From the NCBI GenBank assembly GCA_963971575.1, contig OZ020617.1, positions 19,801,403 to 19,865,402 of the forward strand: a DNA stretch of 64,000 nt. The letters run 5' to 3'. Both the position numbers and the translations under genes were made by a program. The notes below the pieces were generated by a model. It searched no databases. It was not told where the DNA came from and saw only the letters and a list, made by a program, of their open reading frames with translations. Positions 22,311 through 34,528 of the stretch are shown here, in pieces. Within the stretch, counting starts at the first letter, position 1, and every line of letters starts with the position of its first letter. Origin of the DNA: Liopterus haemorrhoidalis (Eukaryota > Arthropoda > Insecta > Coleoptera > Dytiscidae).

Positions 22311-25015
22311 TAGTCTGGTGCCTACGCACCATATTTTACGTTGATACTGCACTTGATGATAATGGAATGCCATTTGGCACACGTGTTCTTTATAAAAATT
22401 AAATCATTTTGACCCGCAGCACCTATTTGTGAATCGAGGCAGATTCAAGATGGCGGCGAAACTAGCGCGCCAATTACGATAACGATAACTAATTTTTATG
22501 ATAGAGCAAAATAGCTAAATACATATTTGTACAATGGACCTTTAGCTACAATTTGCCGCGTAGTACGCGAATTTTCGTCACTTAGTTTACAAGATACCGT
22601 CCATAATTCATTCCCAGACGCAAAAAAGTGATTTCCGAAATGGCTAACGAATTTCGTATAATATGGCTCGTTTTCTATTAACTTAATGCCGTAGATTACG
22701 AATCTGTTATCAAAATAACGAAAATTTTAAATTTTGATAGATTTTTTTCCCAAATTTGAGACATGATCATATACTCAATCACTGCAAATCTGTGTATATT
22801 AATATTTTGTTTCAATTCTTCCTAAATCTGTAGGGCATATCCTTGGCTACAAGAATATGTGCGGAATTTTTCTCTGAGGGGCGCCGAAATTAAGATAGCG
22901 GCCGAAATATGTAAATGCTCAACTTCGTATTATTTTGACACTTCTTATATCGCTCTCGACCAAATAGGACCTGTAGATTACAAAAATTAAATAAAAAAAG
23001 TCACATGACTTGTTATTATTCGGGTTTTGCCCGAAATGAAATAAGAAATTTGACATATCCGGCCGTAACGGCTTTAAATTATGACATTTAAGTAAGATAC
23101 TCCATGTATATACGGAATGCATCAATTTGATTAGGTTTATTCGCAGCACATGGTCTCAAATGAAGCCGCTTTCGAAATAACGCTCGAAAATCGAATTTTG
23201 CTATTTATATCAAATTTGTTGAGTTGTATATCAATTTCGGGTATACCGAAGTCGTAGATTTCGAAAATGGAGTTATTTTAAAGATTTGCTACATATAAGA
23301 TTGTATTTTGCCCGAAAAAAATAATTACATGTATTCTTAACGTAACAGTGAGATTCATTACACGAGAGTTAAGTACCTCCCCATCCCAAAAGAGTAGTAT
23401 ATAACAGTTCTGACAAAATAATATAGATTACTACACACTTAATACGATTCTAATGGTGGCCGAAAACTACTCTTTCGAAAATGGTTAAAATCATCTCTGA
23501 TATTTTTACTAGTTATCAGGAGAACATTGTAATGTGTTGATAAATCCTCTATATGTGCCAATAATACTGACTTCCTCTACTACTTAATTGTATACAAAAT
23601 GAAGAGATTCGATGAATTCTTATTCAATACTAGTCTGAATCGAAGTCGAAACCAGGTGTGAAACATTTGCACAATTAATTGAAGAAAAAATTTAAATAAA
23701 CTTAAATTTAAAAAATAATAAGTAATTAATAATTTATTTTGTAGGGTAGCACTGAAAGTCAATATTATTAGCAAATATATAACTATCAACACATTAAAAT
23801 GTTGTCCTGATAAACTAGTAATAACTGGTAAAATTATCAGAGATGATTTTAGCCATTTTCGAAAGAATAGTTTTCGGCCACCATTAGAATCGTATTAAGT
23901 GTGTAGTAATCTATATTATTTTATCAGAACTGCTATATACTACTCTTTTGGGATGGGGAGGTACTTAACTCTCGTGTAATGAATCTCACTGTTATGTAAA
24001 GAATACATGTAATTATTTTTTTCGGGCAAAATACAATCTTATATGTAGCAAATATTTAAATTAACTCCATTTTCGAAATCTACGACTTCAATATACCCGA
24101 AATTGATATACAACTCAACAAATTTGATGTAAATAGCTAAATTCGATTATCGAGCGTTATTTCGAAAGCGGCTTCATTTGAGACCATGTGCAGCGAACAA
24201 ACCTAATCAAATTGATGCATTCCGTATATACATGGAGTATTTTACTTAAATGTCATAACTTACAGCCGTTCCGGCCGGATATGTAAAATTTTTTATTTCA
24301 TTTCGGGCAAAACCCGAATAATAATAAGTCAAATGCCATTTTTTATTTCATTTTTGTAATTTACATGTCCGATTTGGTCGAAAATGATATAAAGAGTATC
24401 CAAATAATAGGAAGTTCAGACTTTACACATTTCGGCCGCTACCTTAATTTCGGCGCCCCTCAGAGAAAACTTCCGCACATATTCTTGTAGCCAAGGATAT
24501 GCCCTACAGATTTAGAAAGAATTGAAAAAAATATTAATATACGCAGATTTGCAGTGATAGAGTATATCATCATGTCTCGATTTTGGGAGAAAAATCTATC
24601 AAAATTTAAATTTTTTGCTATTTTGATAACAGATTCGTAATCTACGGCATCAAATTAATAGAAAGCGAGCCATATCATACGAAATTCGTTAGCCATTTCG
24701 GAAATCACTTTTTTGCGTCTGAGAATGAATTATGGATGGTATCTTGTAAACTAAGTAACGAATGTTGACGTACGACGCGGCAAATAGTAGCTTAAGGTCC
24801 ATTGTACAAATACGTATTTAGCTATTTCGCTCTATTATTAAAATTAGTTATCGTTATCGTAATTGGCGCGCTAATTTCGCCGCCATTTTGAATCTGCCTC
24901 GATTTACAAATAGGTGCTGCGGGTCAAAATGATTTAATTTTTATAAGGAACACGTGTGCCAAATGGCATTCCATTATCATTAAGTGCAGTATCTTTCGAC
25001 GTAGGCACTAGACTA
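22311..25015. mobile_element. Foldback palindrome, 1.23-kb arms
   Basis: Arms 22311-23543 and about 23784-25015 are inverted copies with few differences and almost no length change. The loop of about 240 bp (23544-23783) is unique. The outer ends read TAGTCTGGTGCCTACG and CGTAGGCACTAGACTA. It sits inside the 5' LTR of the Copia at 21736-25172. The longest loop reading frame (23580-23792, minus) has no motif. It fits a foldback-type or TIR element without a transposase. Confidence 0.85.
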
Positions 25016-25177
25016 TAATTTATTAATGATATTTTTATCTATTAGAAAATATTTACACGTCACTTATTACTTATTTTATATTTCCATGGATACATGTATA
25101 AAACCTCTATCTCTTGCCATAGTGGTGTATCCATGGTATTATTGAGATCATCAGAGTCTCGATATTTCAATAAGAAG

Positions 25178-26107
25178 GTTATAATCGGAATTTTAACGCC
25201 AGCCAAATACATAGCGTTAAGTTTTAACCAGCTGTAATATTAACCTCTAAACGTCAAATAGCCAGAAAAAATGCATTTTTAGAATTAATCATGGCAAGTC
25301 TGTTTATTTTAAACCAATTATTACTAGAACAAATTGAACATCAAGAGGTGAATAAGTAAAAAATTAATATAAGTAAATGAGAAAAATATAAAAATGCTTT
25401 TTAGGAGATCAGTTCGAATTAAACAAAGGTAACTGCCTGATATGAGTGGCCCTTTTAATTTACCTGAAGAAACATTTTAAAATATTTTCATTTGTCTAAA
25501 ACTTGTACGGAATACCTCGTTTTACAAATGTTGTTTGAAAATCCGAGAAGAACTAAAAGATTTCCCAATATATTGCAAGTAAATGTTTAATACTTTAAAA
25601 TTGTGATACATTTATAAATTTTGATTTCTCTATTTGTTTAAAAATAAAAATAAGGTAAACATAACCTGAAAATAAAAGTATCTTAATACAGAAGAAAGAA
25701 AAGAGATAAAAAATATTGATACATTTGCATGTTTAGGTAATATTATATTATTTACTTTCTGCACCCATAATTATTTATGTATAAAAAAATAAAATAAAAA
25801 CGCGCAAATATTGTACATTTGCGCAATATAGATTTATTATATTTGATCGTTGTTGATTCACGATTCAACGATAACACATGTTTATATTAAATCCACACTT
25901 ACACAAGCCAAATACCTTCCCTTGTAGATAATTTCACAACACAATTTTAACCATAAGGTTAAAAAGTTGGAACTTAACGCTAGGGTTATAACCTGAGATA
26001 CAGAATAAGAAACAAAGTTAAAATTTTAACGCCTAGTTAAAATGTTACTTTTTAACCATCATTTTTAACCTAATCTTTTTAACCACAAAAGATACAGAAT
26101 AGACCCG
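25178..26107 (+). other. Right part of the TIR element, weak Harbinger relics
   Basis: Two scraps are legible on the plus strand: MASLFILNQLLLEQIEHQE near 25288-25350 and FNLPEETF near 25455-25480. The second resembles the F-R-L-P-x-E-T-F helix of HARBI1-like transposases. No catalytic motif remains. The rest is AT-rich. Confidence 0.4.
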
Positions 26108-26224
26108 ATAAAGTGTTATATTGTAGCTAAAGAAATATAAAGGCCTGTACAGGATTAACTGCCCTTCTTAGCGGCCATCTGCTCTACCAGAGGGCAAGTA
26201 GTCAGTTGGCTGGTTGTGAAAGAT

Positions 26225-26520
26225 GAGTTTAGATACTATTATAACGTTTTTATTAGGTTAGAATGAAGAGGATCATGAAATTATACTCCTATCGTAAAGA
26301 GAAGTCAGGGATGCGAAGGATTTTCTGTCAAGCTGATAAAATGTCACTTGCGAAACGATGAAGACATGTTCAGGATATTCTGCAGGCTTAACCCATCGAA
26401 GCTGAATTTTGTTTTGAGTATGGTGAGAGATGATGAGTCACGGAAAGTTACCATTGCAGTGCAAGCTCCATTCGCAATCTTATTCCACATTTTACTTTTC
26501 GTGTTTAAATTAAGAAAAAG
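26225..26520 (+). pseudogene. PIF/Harbinger-like transposase N-terminal scrap
   Basis: From MSLDTIITFLL near 26224 the translation passes an in-frame stop, then SYRKEKSGMRR, and in another frame RNDEDMFRIFCRLNPSKLNF followed by VLSMVRDD. The 'F-x-F-x-R-L...F-x-x-L/V-x-x-V-x-D-D' pattern is like the front of PIF/Harbinger transposases. It breaks off into unrelated sequence. It lies just outside the 26107 TIR end. Confidence 0.5.
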
Positions 26521-26614
26521 TTTGTGTTCATGATCGTAGAGAACTCGATAATTTCACACATACTCAACAAGTTGTTCATCGTCATGATCCCCTTTTCTCG
26601 TCATTCTAAAAAAA

Positions 26615-27620
26615 TTGATGTGAAGTGTGAATTTTCACACATTTCAGGGTTTTGCAGGTATTTTGTAAGTGAATGATAATTATTTGGGATGCCAAAACAA
26701 ATTTTATAATAATTTTTTTTTTTTTTTTGTTAATTTTAATACGAACACATAATACCATTATTTAGGTTTCTAAATATGTGCCCTATTTTTTTTTTTATAT
26801 ATATATTTTATAGCAAGGTTCATTAAGATTTTGAAAATTGCGCCTATGGCTTCCATTGGTTGTTATAAGCTCCGCCCTTCTGATTTCGAGTACATTGAAA
26901 CAGAATTAAATTATAATTTCAACAATTTCCACTGGTTATTAAATTTACGCTTTTAAAAATTTAATGCAACATTTGCCAAACTATAACTAGAATTTTGAAA
27001 AAATAATTTAAACAAAATAAAAATGCAAAAAAAAACAAAAATAATATTGTCTCTTCTCGCAGGGATAGAACTGATTTAGTTGGGTGAGAGGCCTGCGCCA
27101 TAACCACTACACCAGGATACACATTCCAGTAAATCTTGTTAAAAAGCTATGACTTGTGTACATTATTAGCAAAAAAAACACAAAAAAAGCATTTTTTTCC
27201 AAAAACATAATGTGATCAAAAATTCCTGTTGTACTATTCCGGTTCACACCAATGTACATTACTTAGAATTTTTTCAGATTTTTAGTTTAAACCATCTGGG
27301 CTACAGGGTGTGGGACAAAAAATTTTTATAACATTTTTGGTAAAAATCGCTTCAAAATAATTTATTTTGCAAAAATAAAAATTTGATCGTTAATCCACGT
27401 ATCAAGGGCTTTCATTTGATACCCTACTCAGAATTATAAAAAACTATTTTTTTTTCGATGCTAACTTATTTGTTTATATTTGTTTATATAGTATAAGCAT
27501 GCCAAATTTTAACTCTCTAGGTTTAGCCGTTTAGCTACAATTTTTACCGAACAGACAGACAGACAGACGACAAAATGACGGTATAAGGGTTTTTTGGTCA
27601 TACCTACAAAACCCTAAAAA
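26615..27620 (+). repeat. Repeat family beta, copy 3
   Basis: The whole element runs from ATTGATGTGAAGTGTGAATT to TGGTCATACCTACAAAACCC. It is collinear with copy 1, with a shorter CAGA run (27550-27572) and a better preserved tRNA-like segment. Because it is complete and flanked by unrelated DNA, it defines the family ends best. I could not find a convincing target duplication. Confidence 0.8.
27048..27121 (-). repeat. tRNA-Glu-like segment, clearest copy
   Basis: The minus strand reads TATCCTGGTGTAGTGGTTAT (A box), then GCAGGCCTCTCACCC with CTC in the anticodon position as in tRNA-Glu, then CAGTTCTATCCCTGCGAG (B box and T arm). The acceptor stem does not pair fully, so it is a tRNA-derived promoter-like relic and not a working tRNA. 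Confidence 0.65.
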
Positions 27621-28817
27621 TCAGTTTCACAATTTCACCAACACTAGTATATATAATTTTTTCTAAGGCTTCTTCTAGGCCGTCGAATGCTGACAGCTAG
27701 ACTGCCTCCAGAGTAATTGAGACGTGGCAGTCAGGATCGGACCGCCATGGGGTCACAGCCGCTGACTGGCCAGCAGTTACAGAGATTTAGTTCCCATTGA
27801 AAATCTCAAAAACAGTTGGAGACTACCGGCCGTTACTTCCAAACACCGCGGTTGGCAGTTCCAGCGAAGTAGTACCTTTATCCTCCACTGTCACAAGGTG
27901 CACCATCAGAATACCAGCTTCTACATCTACAAAAAAAAAATTAATGTAGAAATATTTATAATTTGAGATATGAATGCTCTATCAGAATTCTTTCGCCGAA
28001 AAAATGAAAATGGTTTTGCGTCCGGAACTGACAAAGTGTCTATTAAATGGTAATAAATTGTAGATAATAATGACCTATATATTGGCAATTAAATCAAATC
28101 GTTTTGAAAATGTCAATTTTAATTTGATCCAAAAATACGATAGAAATTATTCAACAACCATAAGGTTGCATATAAACGCAAATTTAAATTTGCGTTTTTA
28201 GTTTCTATTTAGTTCATTTTAATTCAAATATCCATTAAAAGCTGTTGCTTGTGGTAAACACAATTTGTGTATATTATGAAATATAAACACAGTACCATCA
28301 ATATTAATCTCTGTTTAAAATTGCCCATATCAAACCGTTGATATGGAACACATGTGTACATATGTAATACAGCTTATATACTACAAAATTAATCAAAATT
28401 AGTATGCAGATGTTTCTCTAAATGTCTGATTGGCCTTTCATAAATATTTATAACCTAAAATTTCCTACTATATATCAATTTCAGAGGATGATTGAAATGA
28501 TTTATTAATATCAGTTATATATGCAAAATTCTAATTGATATAAAGTAAATGAAATGATCTTGACGCTGTATACCAGAATAATTAATGACAGAAATTAAGG
28601 GAGGGCGCAGGAGAAAGAGAAAATGAGCAGTGTCATAAACAGAATAAATATGACTCCTTATTCTTCTCGTGAAGACGAATTTTGTCCTACTTGTCAGTAG
28701 CCGGTTATACATAAATACTGAGAAACTACGGCACCGTCAAAGAAAGAAAGAAGAATTCAAGTACACATATTTCATTATATTTTTGTTTAAAAAAATATAA
28801 AAAAGCTTCCTTAAATA
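27621..28817. other. Unassigned, with a GC-rich A-tailed patch
   Basis: The part at 27660-27935 is distinctly GC-richer than its neighbours and ends in an A run (CATCTACAAAAAAAAAA), as a retroposed sequence would. I do not recognise it. From 27946 on I see only AT-rich DNA. Confidence 0.4.
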
Positions 28818-29716
28818 CGAGGTCTGTTCAAAAAGTATCCCGAATTTTGAATTTCCGCGGATTACGTATATTAGATTTTCGATTTTTTTGTGGCGTTATG
28901 TTGGTACTCATGTCTCTCACTTATGCCGACAAGTTCGGCCATTTTGAATTTTTAGTTAATTTTTGACAGTTGCTTTGTTGCGCGTGTTTTGGCTCGTCTT
29001 CGATTTTTGCCTATACCAAAAAATGGATCAAAGAATCTGTATCAAATTTTGTGTGAAAAACAAAATTAAGTGCGCGGACGCAATCCGAATGTTGACTGTG
29101 GCATATGGTGAAGTTACCTTGGACCGAAGCAACGTTTATCGGTGGTACAAAATGTTCTCAGAGGGCCGAGAAGAAGTGAACGACGAAGAGCGTGCCGGAC
29201 GCCCGAGCACGTCAACAACAGACGAAAACATTGATGAAGTGAAGAAAATAGTATTGGCCAATCGTCGAATCACCGTTAGAGAAGTTGCTGAGGACCTAAA
29301 CATATCGATTAGCTCCTGCCATTCGATTTTTACCAATGATTTGGGCATGAGACGGGTCGCCCCTGGCCACACATCGTTGCTTTTTGCGAATTTTTGGCCA
29401 AAAACAACACACTAATAATGCCGCAGCCACCGTATTCCCCAGATCTGCCCCCCTGTGACTTTTTCTTGTTCCCGAACATGAAGAGGCCCATGAAAGGACG
29501 ACGCTACGCTACGAGTGAGGAGATAAAGATGGCATCGAAGGAGGAGCTGAACAAGATCACAAAAAATGATTTTTTCAAGTGATTCTAGGATTGAAAAAAA
29601 CGTTGGCACAAGTGTATAATATCTGGTGGGGATTACTTTGAAAGGGACAAAATAGATATTCATGAATAAATAAATAATTTTTAAAAAAATTCGCGATACT
29701 TTTTGAACAGACCTCG
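28818..29716 (+). mobile_element. mariner element, internally deleted
   Basis: The ends are inverted copies of CGAGGTCTGTTCAAAAAGTA followed by TC-CGAATTTT, flanked by TA at 28816-28817 and 29717-29718. The total is about 900 bp against about 1.3 kb for a full mariner. The missing part is the middle of the transposase gene, which held the first two catalytic residues. Confidence 0.9.
29023..29582 (+). pseudogene. mariner transposase with central deletion
   Basis: The start is MDQRICIKFCVKNKIK at 29023. Helix-turn-helix regions and the ERAGRPSTSTTDE linker are intact through LNISISSCHSIF and LGMRRV. The sequence then jumps to GHTSLLFANF near 29365, losing the first Asp and the HDNA segment. 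A one-base loss near 29396 shifts the frame into the C-terminal PYSPDLPPCDFFLF, which holds the third Asp. Upstream methionines at 28963 are not needed. It is inactive. Confidence 0.88.
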
Positions 29717-29929
29717 TATAAACCTTCTTAAAAAATAAAAATCTTAATCACACCAACAAGAATTTAATATAGACTTACGAATGGCTACCATGATGGTAAC
29801 CAATCTACAAAATATATGTAAATATCCACTAAAAAATAAATAATAATTTTTCTTTGTAAATCGGGAATTCCAGACTGTGTGTCTGGAGTCGTAATTACAG
29901 TTTCAAAGTCGGAACATTGCCGCCAAAAT

Positions 29930-31759
29930 TTGGACTCGAGGTAATCATGGTTATAGGGTGTGAGACAAAAAGTAGTAGTAATTATTTTATTTTTTCGCTC
30001 TTCGGAATAAAAAATCTACATAAAATATTGTTTTTAACATTACTAGTGACGATTACAATTTAATTTAATTCTGTATACATATACCATTTTTAACTATTTT
30101 ATTTACTCTTTTATACTTCTCGTTTCTTCCATCCCTCCTGTATCCAGGTTTGTGTCGTCGAGCATCAGGATGGTCGACGTTGCTCTCCATAGGCGTGGTA
30201 TGCCATTCTTACTCAGGTATTATAACGTCTCTGGTCCTGTTTCACATACACTACAACATCTATTTTCGTCGTTGTTCCAGTATCTTTTGTTCCTTTCTTC
30301 ATTACCCATTCTATATCTTCCTTTCATTTGCATGTGTTTGTTTTCTTTGGATAGATATGTGGATTGCCATATTGTTATTAGATGTTTGTATCTTTTATTA
30401 CAGTTTGATTTGAATATTTTTTGTCTTCTGCATTGTAACTGTATTTTTTCGCTTCTTCTTACGTCTCTATATCTGGCATGAACTTCCTCTTTTCTTAATT
30501 TGTCTACTTGTCTGTTTGAGTAGCCATATGATTCATAGTATCTTTTTCTTTTTTTTCCTACCACCTATTCTTTTCTTCTCTTTATTCTTTCCTCTCTATT
30601 TTCAGCCAACAGCTGTAAACTAGTTCTTTGTCCCACGCTCTTCTTGCTTTTTATTCATATGCCATCGCTCTTTTTCCTGTTGTTCTGCTGATTTTATATC
30701 TTTTACCCTCTTCTAAAACTGTGTAGTTGGGGGTATGTGCTTCCAGTTGAAGTGTCCACTTAATATATTTATTTTGTACTGTTTCTACCTTTGGATTAAA
30801 TGCTAGGTTTTTGCCTTTTTACCTTAGCAACCGAAATTTGTTAGTCTAACTAAATTGTACAAATGTTAATACAATATTAAATTATAATTTTAAGTATACA
30901 TATTGTTTTACAAGTATATGTTAATAAGAAGTTGTGTTTTTGTACTTTTTCCCCGTACATAATCATGGTATTTACTAGTTTGTCAAACAGAAGCATTCTT
31001 AGTTTAAACTCGTTTTTGAATTTTCTTTTTGCTATTCCCAATACCTGTGCAATTGCTATATTTGCTTTTCTTATAAGTTCTCTCACATGTTCTGTTTCTT
31101 CTCCATTTTTCTGGAAAGTATACCCTAAGTATTTAAATGATTTTACTTTTTCAATTTCGTTTCCTTTGTACTGCCATTTTTCTTCTGCCTCCCTTCCTCT
31201 TCCTTTGTTAAAACATATTATCTTCGTTTTTTTTATGTGTTGATGACCACGTCTTTCGTTTCTAGGTAACTTCTTAGTCTATTCATTATAGAATCCATCT
31301 CGTTTGTTTGCAACTACTACCATATCGTTGGTGTATGAGAGTGACCAGAATTTTCTTCTTCCTATGAATATACCTCCTATCTACCCTCTACTCAGTTGCT
31401 CTTCGACATCTGACAAATAAATTGAAAATAGTATTGGGCTTAAAGGGGAGCCTTGTCTCAGTCCTTAGTATGTTCAAAATTCTGCGCTTTCCTTATTGTT
31501 TACCTTTATGGTGTTAGATGTTCCTCTATAAATTTCCGCTATTCTATGAGTTAAATTTTATCCAGTCGTAGCTTATTTAATGTATCGATTAACTTTTTTT
31601 CTGTTTACTTTATCGAATGCCGCTTTCCGATCTGCGAACAATGCATATAATTTTCTTTTCTTTTTTGCTATCTCATTTTGTATTGCGTAGTTTAGCTCGT
31701 AAATATTATCTATTGTTCCCCTGACCTTTCGGAAATCTGCTTGATTGTCTGGCAAGACG
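29930..31759 (-). mobile_element. LINE 3' half, relative of the 48-53 kb LINE
   Basis: The minus strand runs from DFRKVRGTIDNIYELNYAI and FADRKAAFDKVN (31755-31573), through LRQGSPLSPILFSIYL, SLSYTNDMVV (YADD position changed to YTND) and YLGYTF, to the C-terminal RMGNEERNKRYW and CCSVCETG near 30250. This order and wording parallel the 48.47-53.5 kb LINE. It is 5'-truncated and full of frameshifts. The 3' end is uncertain, near 29930. Confidence 0.8.
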
Positions 31760-31960
31760 TGTTTTTTTTTTTTTTTTTTTTTTCTCTATTTTTATTAATT
31801 AATAAATAAGAAAATCTATATAACCCAAAATCTTATGATACACATTGATATGTAGATCACAGTGGTTTGTATCATAGGCATTTCGTAGAACCATCTCCAA
31901 CACGAGGTTAAACAGTAGATATGAGGTGGGATATCCTTGTCAGACTCTAGTAGAAATTAC
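31760..31960 (-). pseudogene. Possible RTE-type RT fragment with A tail
   Basis: The minus strand reads GYPTSYLLFNLVLEMVLRNA and then a segment at the Y/FADD-like position that reads LGYIDFL. The 'R-Q-G-x-x-S-x-L-L-F-N-L-x-L-E' pattern is that of RTE-clade enzymes. The fragment ends in a run of about 22 T (A on the minus strand) at 31761-31782, joining the LINE at 29930-31759. It is short and mutated. Confidence 0.5.
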
Positions 31961-33171
31961 AGAAGGCTGCTGGTTGCAAATTATTTATTGATATTATGAA
32001 TTCAAACAATGTATTCTACCCCTGGTAATATTCAGAAGGTATCTAGTTATTTTCAATACGTCAATACATCCAATACTTCAATTTTGACTATATTGAAAGC
32101 TATTGTATTCACGCATTACTCCCTATACTGCTTTAGTACCCCAATAATTTCTTATAAACGACTAATTCAATACGTAAAGCAACCATTATCACCACAAATC
32201 AATACAATACATTAGACTGTGATGTGGTGGTGATAAATACAATGACATATGTAACAATCTGTTGTTTGTTTATCAAATAGACAATCACACGCATTGTGTG
32301 TGGTTACATCTTGATCTCTGATATATCCGCTAAAGGAGGTGTTTCAAACGACAAGTATAAATCGATAGCCAATAGTTAGATGCGTTCAAGCGTACCATTT
32401 GAATAACAATGTCGCCTGTGATGCCCCAAAGGAAATGCAATTTACCATAATATCGATGATAGGTCATAGTGACATGCAATAGAGGGATATCATAATATAC
32501 GTGTAAGTTAGTATATACGAAGTGTGATGAAAAAATCCGTCGACTAGAGCCACAAGATTTTTTCAAACATTATTTTAATTGATTGATGTAGATGTTGCCT
32601 CTCAATGAAAAAAATTGGAAAATCTGAAATAAAAAATAAAACACTTGGTGTTTTTTCCACTTAATATACAGGATGTAACAGCGAAACCGACCAGCGCCAA
32701 TATTAGCTTTATTATTATAGCTACAATAAAATACTGTTGAACAAAGTTGTAGGAGACCAATGTAAACATCTGCTTAGAGAAGAAAATATTTTTTTAAATC
32801 AGTGGTTCACAAGTTAAAGTACGAAGTTATATTTTTTTCAATTAGGATTATACATATTTTTTAGACCTAATTCGATAGCTTATTTTTTTCTGAATCAAAC
32901 ATGTATTAGTTGAACATCCTTACATGATAAAAATATTGTACAAAATGCGATTATAATTTAAATAATTTTTTATTTTTTATATTAATGTCTGATCAATAAT
33001 GAAAGGTACTTCTTCTGCTTTAAGTCGAATAGAATTATGTTTAGAAAATAATGAAAATCAAATGGAATATTATTTATAAGAAGTATTTAACAATTTTTAT
33101 TTTTTAACTTAAATTTATCACTCGTGTTGTTCATCAATAGCTTAATAATAAATAAATTTCAGTCTCATTTT
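31961..33171. other. Unassigned stretch
   Basis: No gene was recognised. The phrase ATACAGGATGTAACAGCGAA near 32668 resembles TE termini that begin TACAGGGTG, but no partner was found. Confidence 0.4.
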
Positions 33172-34528
33172 TAGGGTTTTGTAGGTATGACCAAAAACCC
33201 TTATACCGTCATTTTGTCGTCTGTCTGTCTGTCTGTCTTTTCGGTAAAAATTGTAGCCAAACGGCTAAACATAAAGAGTTGAAATTTGGCATGCTTATAC
33301 AACTCTTTGGCCGCACATAGGATAAATACTAAAATATCTAAAGAACATATCCTCCAAAAATATAAACAAATATCTGCTCATCGAAAAAAAATATATATTT
33401 TTTAAAATTCAGAGTAGGCTATCAAATGAAAGCCCTTAGTATAGTCTATTTCACGATAAGTGAAGTGACTATCTACTTATGGTCCTAAACACAGTGGGTG
33501 ATAATTACAAATAACACTAATCCCTTGTTTGCACCCATAAACTAGTCAGTGATGTATCAGGTAAATTGCAGATGTTTTAAATATCTTTTCACTTCGCTTT
33601 GAATTTTCTATCAGATAACTTGTGATTTGTGTTAAATAGTTCAGTACGTGTTAGAAAAATGTGGCGTCCTTGGAACGAACAATTAACTTCTGTGCAAGCA
33701 AATGAAGCAGATGACTATGTGACCATGATAGAAGATGATGATATAGTGCAAGATACAATAACAAAAAATCGGGAAAAAACTTGTATATATTTACCTGTAG
33801 AAGCTAAAGAAATTGTGGCCAATGTGTATTTATATTTAAGGAACCGCAAAAACAAACAAGCGGCATTAGAAGAGACAAGTAAGGCAACGAAAGTAGCGAT
33901 GACAACAGTATGGAATATTGTAAATAAATCCATTGATAGGAGAAGAAAACGAAAGGATTCAGGCATATCAAAATGTTTGGATGGTTTCCAGAAAGATGTA
34001 ATACGGCAAAAAATTTACCAATTGTACAGCGAACAAAATGTGCCAACATTGGACATATTGCTCAAAAGATTAATCCAAGACCAGTGTGAAATTAATTGTT
34101 CAAAGGTGACCTTATGGCGTGCCTTTAAAAGTATAGGGTTTCAATTTAAAACTTTAAATAAAAAGCAGTTCCTTATGGAGTCAGAGCGATTAAAACTTTT
34201 GAGACAAAATTATTTAAAAAACATACAAAAAATACAGAGAAGATAAAAGGTCAATAATTTATTTAGATGAAACTTGGTACGACACACATGAAACAAAAGG
34301 TTGGGTGGATACGTCAAATAAATGTCAAACAAGAGCACTAAGTCTAATAAAGGTAAACGTATTACGATTAGGGATGGGAACGATATATCGATATATCGAA
34401 AATATCGATACTTTAGAAAAATATATCGATATTTTTATATCGATATTTGAAATGCGATATATCGCGCAAAATATCAATATTCGTACAAAATATCGGTATT
34501 CTTGTATATTTTTTACATTTAAATATAT

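Larger units (their letters stand above)
21736..25172 (-). mobile_element. Copia retrotransposon, internally deleted, with split LTR
   Basis: The 3' LTR is 21736-21956. The 5' LTR is 22245-22310 plus 25016-25172, interrupted by a palindrome. LTRs start TATTGAAATATCGAGACTC (minus strand) and end ATAACA. A 5-bp target duplication AGAAG is at 21731-21735 and 25173-25177. The internal region is only about 290 bp and holds a polypurine-like GTGGGAGAG next to the 3' LTR and the end of pol. It is non-autonomous. Confidence 0.88.
21596..26107. mobile_element. TIR element enclosing Copia, Harbinger-like
   Basis: The ends are CGGGTCTATTCTGTATCTT at 21596 and its complement ending at 26107, flanked by ATA on both sides. 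After removing the Copia nest, the body is 21596-21730 plus 25178-26107. The right part reads MASLFILNQLLLEQIEHQE and, further on, FNLPEETF, suggestive of PIF/Harbinger, which also makes 3-bp duplications. The transposase is not otherwise recoverable. Confidence 0.7.

Noticed and set aside
27048..27121. Functional tRNA-Glu gene
   Set aside because: A and B boxes and a CTC loop are recognisable, but acceptor and T stems do not pair properly. It lies at a fixed place in a repeat family with other decayed copies.
29412..29663. Minus-strand frame over the mariner end
   Set aside because: The plus strand encodes the mariner C-terminus with the PYSPDLPPCDFF motif.
30150..30481. Hydrophobic plus-strand frames suggesting a membrane protein
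   Set aside because: They are the complement of a lysine- and arginine-rich LINE ORF2 tail on the minus strand.
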